This document shows, one piece after another, positions 4,264 to 5,855 of a DNA stretch of 5,855 nt. Every line of letters starts with the position of its first letter. Within the stretch, counting starts at the first letter, position 1. Below the pieces are notes generated by a model that worked only from the letters and a program-made list of their open reading frames with translations, had not been told where the DNA came from and searched no databases. The stretch lies in NCBI GenBank assembly GCA_013329855.1, contig DUJI01000147.1, positions 1 through 5,855 of the forward strand. Direction: 5' to 3'. Source of the stretch: Thermoplasmata archaeon. GTDB taxonomy: Archaea; Thermoplasmatota; Thermoplasmata; RBG-16-68-12. A program made the translations under genes and the position numbers.

Positions 4264-5855
4264 ATGGGACGCAAGGAAGAGAACATCAAGAAGACCCAGG
4301 CCCTTCTGCACAAGAAGGCGCAGATCCGGAACATCGGGACCGCGGCCCACATCGACCACGGCAAAACGACACTTTCGGACAGCCTAATAGCGGGGGCGGG
4401 GATGATCTCCGAGGAACTCGCCGGGTCCCAGCTGTTCATGGACTACGACGAGCAGGAGCAGGCCCGCGGCATCACGATCAACGCGGCCATCGCCTCCATG
4501 GTCCACGAGTTCGAGGGCCAGCCCTACCTGATCAACCTGATCGACACCCCGGGCCACGTGGACTTCGGCGGCGACGTGACCCGCGCGATGCGCGCTATCG
4601 ACGGCGTGATCATCCTCGTGGACGCGGTCGAGGGCATCATGCCCCAGACGGAGACGGTCATCCGCCAGGCGCTGAAGGAGCGCGTGCGCCCCGCCCTGTT
4701 CATCAACAAGGTGGACCGCCTGGTCAACGAACTCAAGATCACGCCGGAGCAGATGCAGCAGCGCTTCGTGAAGATCATCACGGAGGTCAACGCGCGCATC
4801 CAGAAGCAGCTGCCCGACGACCTGAAGGACAAGTGGGCGCTCAACGTGGAGTCGGGGAACGTGGCCTTCGGCTCCGCGTTCCACAAGTGGGCCATCTCGG
4901 TCCCGTTCATGAAGCGATCCGGAATCACGTTCAAGGACGTCTACAAGCACTGCCAGGAGGGCACGATGAAGGAGCTGGCCAAGAAGGCGTCCCTCCACCA
5001 GGTCGTCCTCAACATGGTCATCCGGCACCTGCCGAACCCCCTCGAGGCCCAGAAGACCCGGATCCCCGTGATCTGGAAGGGCGACCTCGAGTCCCCGGTC
5101 GGCAAGTCCATGATGACCGTGTCGGAGAGCGGCCCCGTGGCGTTCATGGTCACGAAGATCATCGTGGACCCCCAGGCGGGCGAGGTCGCCGCCGGCCGCC
5201 TCTACTCGGGCAAGATCGTCCGCGGACAGGAGCTGTGGGTCATGGGGATGCCCAAGCCCCAGCGCGCCCAGACGGTCGCCATGATCGTCGGCCCGGACCG
5301 CATCCCCGTCGAGGAGATCGACGCGGGCAACGTGGTCGCCGTCGTCGGCCTGCGCGACGCCGTCGCGGGGTCGACCGTCAGCGACGACAAGGACATGCAG
5401 CCCTTCGAGAAGATCGTCCACTACTCCGACCCCGTGGTCACCGTGGCCGTGGAGGCCAAATCCACCTCGGACCTGCCCAAGCTCATCGAGGCCCTCCGCC
5501 TCCTCGCGAAGGCGGACCCGAGCATCCAGGTCGAGATCAACCAGGAGACGGGCGAGCACCTGATCAGCGGGATGGGCGAGCTCCACCTGGAGATCCTCGT
5601 GGACCGCCTGACCCGCGAGTTCAACGTGGGCGCGAACGTGGGCAAGCCGCAGGTCGCGTACCGCGAGACCATCCGCAAGCCGATCTCGATCCGCGGCCGC
5701 CACAAGAAGCAGTCGGGCGGCCACGGCCAGTTCGGCGACGTGCACATCGACATCAAGCCGCTGCCGCGGGGCTCGGGATTCGCCTTCGACAGCACCGTCG
5801 TCGGCGGCTCCGTGCCGCGCCAGTTCATCCCCGCGGTCGAGGCCGGCGTGAAGGC
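4264..5855 (+). CDS. fusA: Translation elongation factor 2 (aEF-2), 3' end cut off by window; domain IV reads like bacterial EF-G
   Basis: GTPase that moves tRNA and mRNA through the ribosome after peptide bond formation. 530 residues are visible; full EF-2 is about 730. The G domain has all motifs: AHIDHGKT (28-35), Thr71 in RGIT, DTPGH (94-98, catalytic His98), NKVD (148-151) and GSA (203-205). Domain II follows (GDLESPVGKSM, GPVAFMVTKIIVDPQAGE, AMIVGPDRIPVEEIDAGN), then domain III (HYSDPVVTVAVEAK, DPSIQVEINQETGEHLISG). All of this is archaeal EF-2 of the type I associate with Thermoplasmatota. After SGMGELHLEI (435-444) the text changes: VDRLTREFNVGANVGKPQ, AYRETIRKP, HKKQSGGHGQFGDV, KPLPRGSGFAF and VVGGSVPRQFIPAVEAG are hallmarks of bacterial EF-G domain IV. 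Archaeal EF-2 would have VVYRET and EGKSPNKHN-type text there. The frame is unbroken and codon bias does not visibly change. Either a hybrid protein or an assembly chimera. Confidence 0.95.
   Translation, partial: MGRKEENIKKTQALLHKKAQIRNIGTAAHIDHGKTTLSDSLIAGAGMISEELAGSQLFMDYDEQEQARGITINAAIASMVHEFEGQPYLINLIDTPGHVDFGGDVTRAMRAIDGVIILVDAVEGIMPQTETVIRQALKERVRPALFINKVDRLVNELKITPEQMQQRFVKIITEVNARIQKQLPDDLKDKWALNVESGNVAFGSAFHKWAISVPFMKRSGITFKDVYKHCQEGTMKELAKKASLHQVVLNMVIRHLPNPLEAQKTRIPVIWKGDLESPVGKSMMTVSESGPVAFMVTKIIVDPQAGEVAAGRLYSGKIVRGQELWVMGMPKPQRAQTVAMIVGPDRIPVEEIDAGNVVAVVGLRDAVAGSTVSDDKDMQPFEKIVHYSDPVVTVAVEAKSTSDLPKLIEALRLLAKADPSIQVEINQETGEHLISGMGELHLEILVDRLTREFNVGANVGKPQVAYRETIRKPISIRGRHKKQSGGHGQFGDVHIDIKPLPRGSGFAFDSTVVGGSVPRQFIPAVEAGVK

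Noticed and set aside
3280..4359. Minus-strand open frame opposite rps7 with Arg/Gly/Leu runs
   Set aside because: The repetitive runs are the complement of the Pro/Glu-rich S7 extension and the frame is an antisense shadow.
4384..5745. Minus-strand open frame of about 450 codons opposite EF-2
   Set aside because: It is rich in Leu, Asp, His, Val and Arg, typical of the antisense of a GC-rich gene. The + strand here is unmistakable EF-2.

Overview
The window is about 5.9 kb of gene-dense, GC-rich DNA with almost all codons ending in G or C. It is archaeal: it carries an archaeal-type S12, S7 and EF-2 cluster, TATA boxes in place of bacterial -35/-10 elements, and Shine-Dalgarno sites matching GGAGGTGA. 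The G domain, domain II and domain III of EF-2 read most like Thermoplasmatota (Euryarchaeota) as I remember those sequences. A high-GC uncultured member of that phylum is my best guess, but the exact lineage is inference.

Layout, all genes on the + strand: (1) 145-1464, a 12-helix major facilitator superfamily transporter; (2) 1523-2275, a two-helix pore protein fused to an RCK/TrkA-N domain, like MthK but with a degenerate selectivity filter; (3) 2348-2881, a small membrane-anchored protein with a winged-helix-like segment and a C-terminal CxxC...CxxC zinc ribbon; (4) 2951-3379 rps12; (5) 3385-4173 rps7, with a Pro/Glu-rich N-terminal extension of about 77 residues; (6) 4264 to the window end, the first 530 residues of elongation factor 2. 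No stretch over 300 bases lacks a gene, and I saw no tRNA, rRNA, CRISPR array or mobile element.

Genes 4-6 form the translation block. rps12 and rps7 are tightly coupled behind one strong TATA box, and EF-2 has its own TATA box after a short hairpin. S12 and S7 build the 30S decoding centre and mRNA exit region, and EF-2 drives translocation on that ribosome. Genes 1-3 are three envelope proteins with no evident link to translation. The upstream partners often found in archaeal str clusters (RNA polymerase subunits, L30e, NusA) are not next to rps12 here.

The most striking observation is in EF-2. Residues 1 to about 444 are archaeal EF-2, but from about residue 445 onward the sequence reads like domain IV of bacterial EF-G (KPQVAYRETI, KKQSGGHGQFG, VVGGSVPRQFIPAVEAG). 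The switch falls at the SGMGELHLEI block shared by both families. It is either a natural archaeal/bacterial hybrid translocase, probably lacking the usual diphthamide region, or an assembly chimera; the window alone cannot decide. Other points worth checking are the S7 extension, the channel's TLIGAAN filter with a possible internal start for a free RCK subunit, and the membrane-anchored zinc-ribbon protein.
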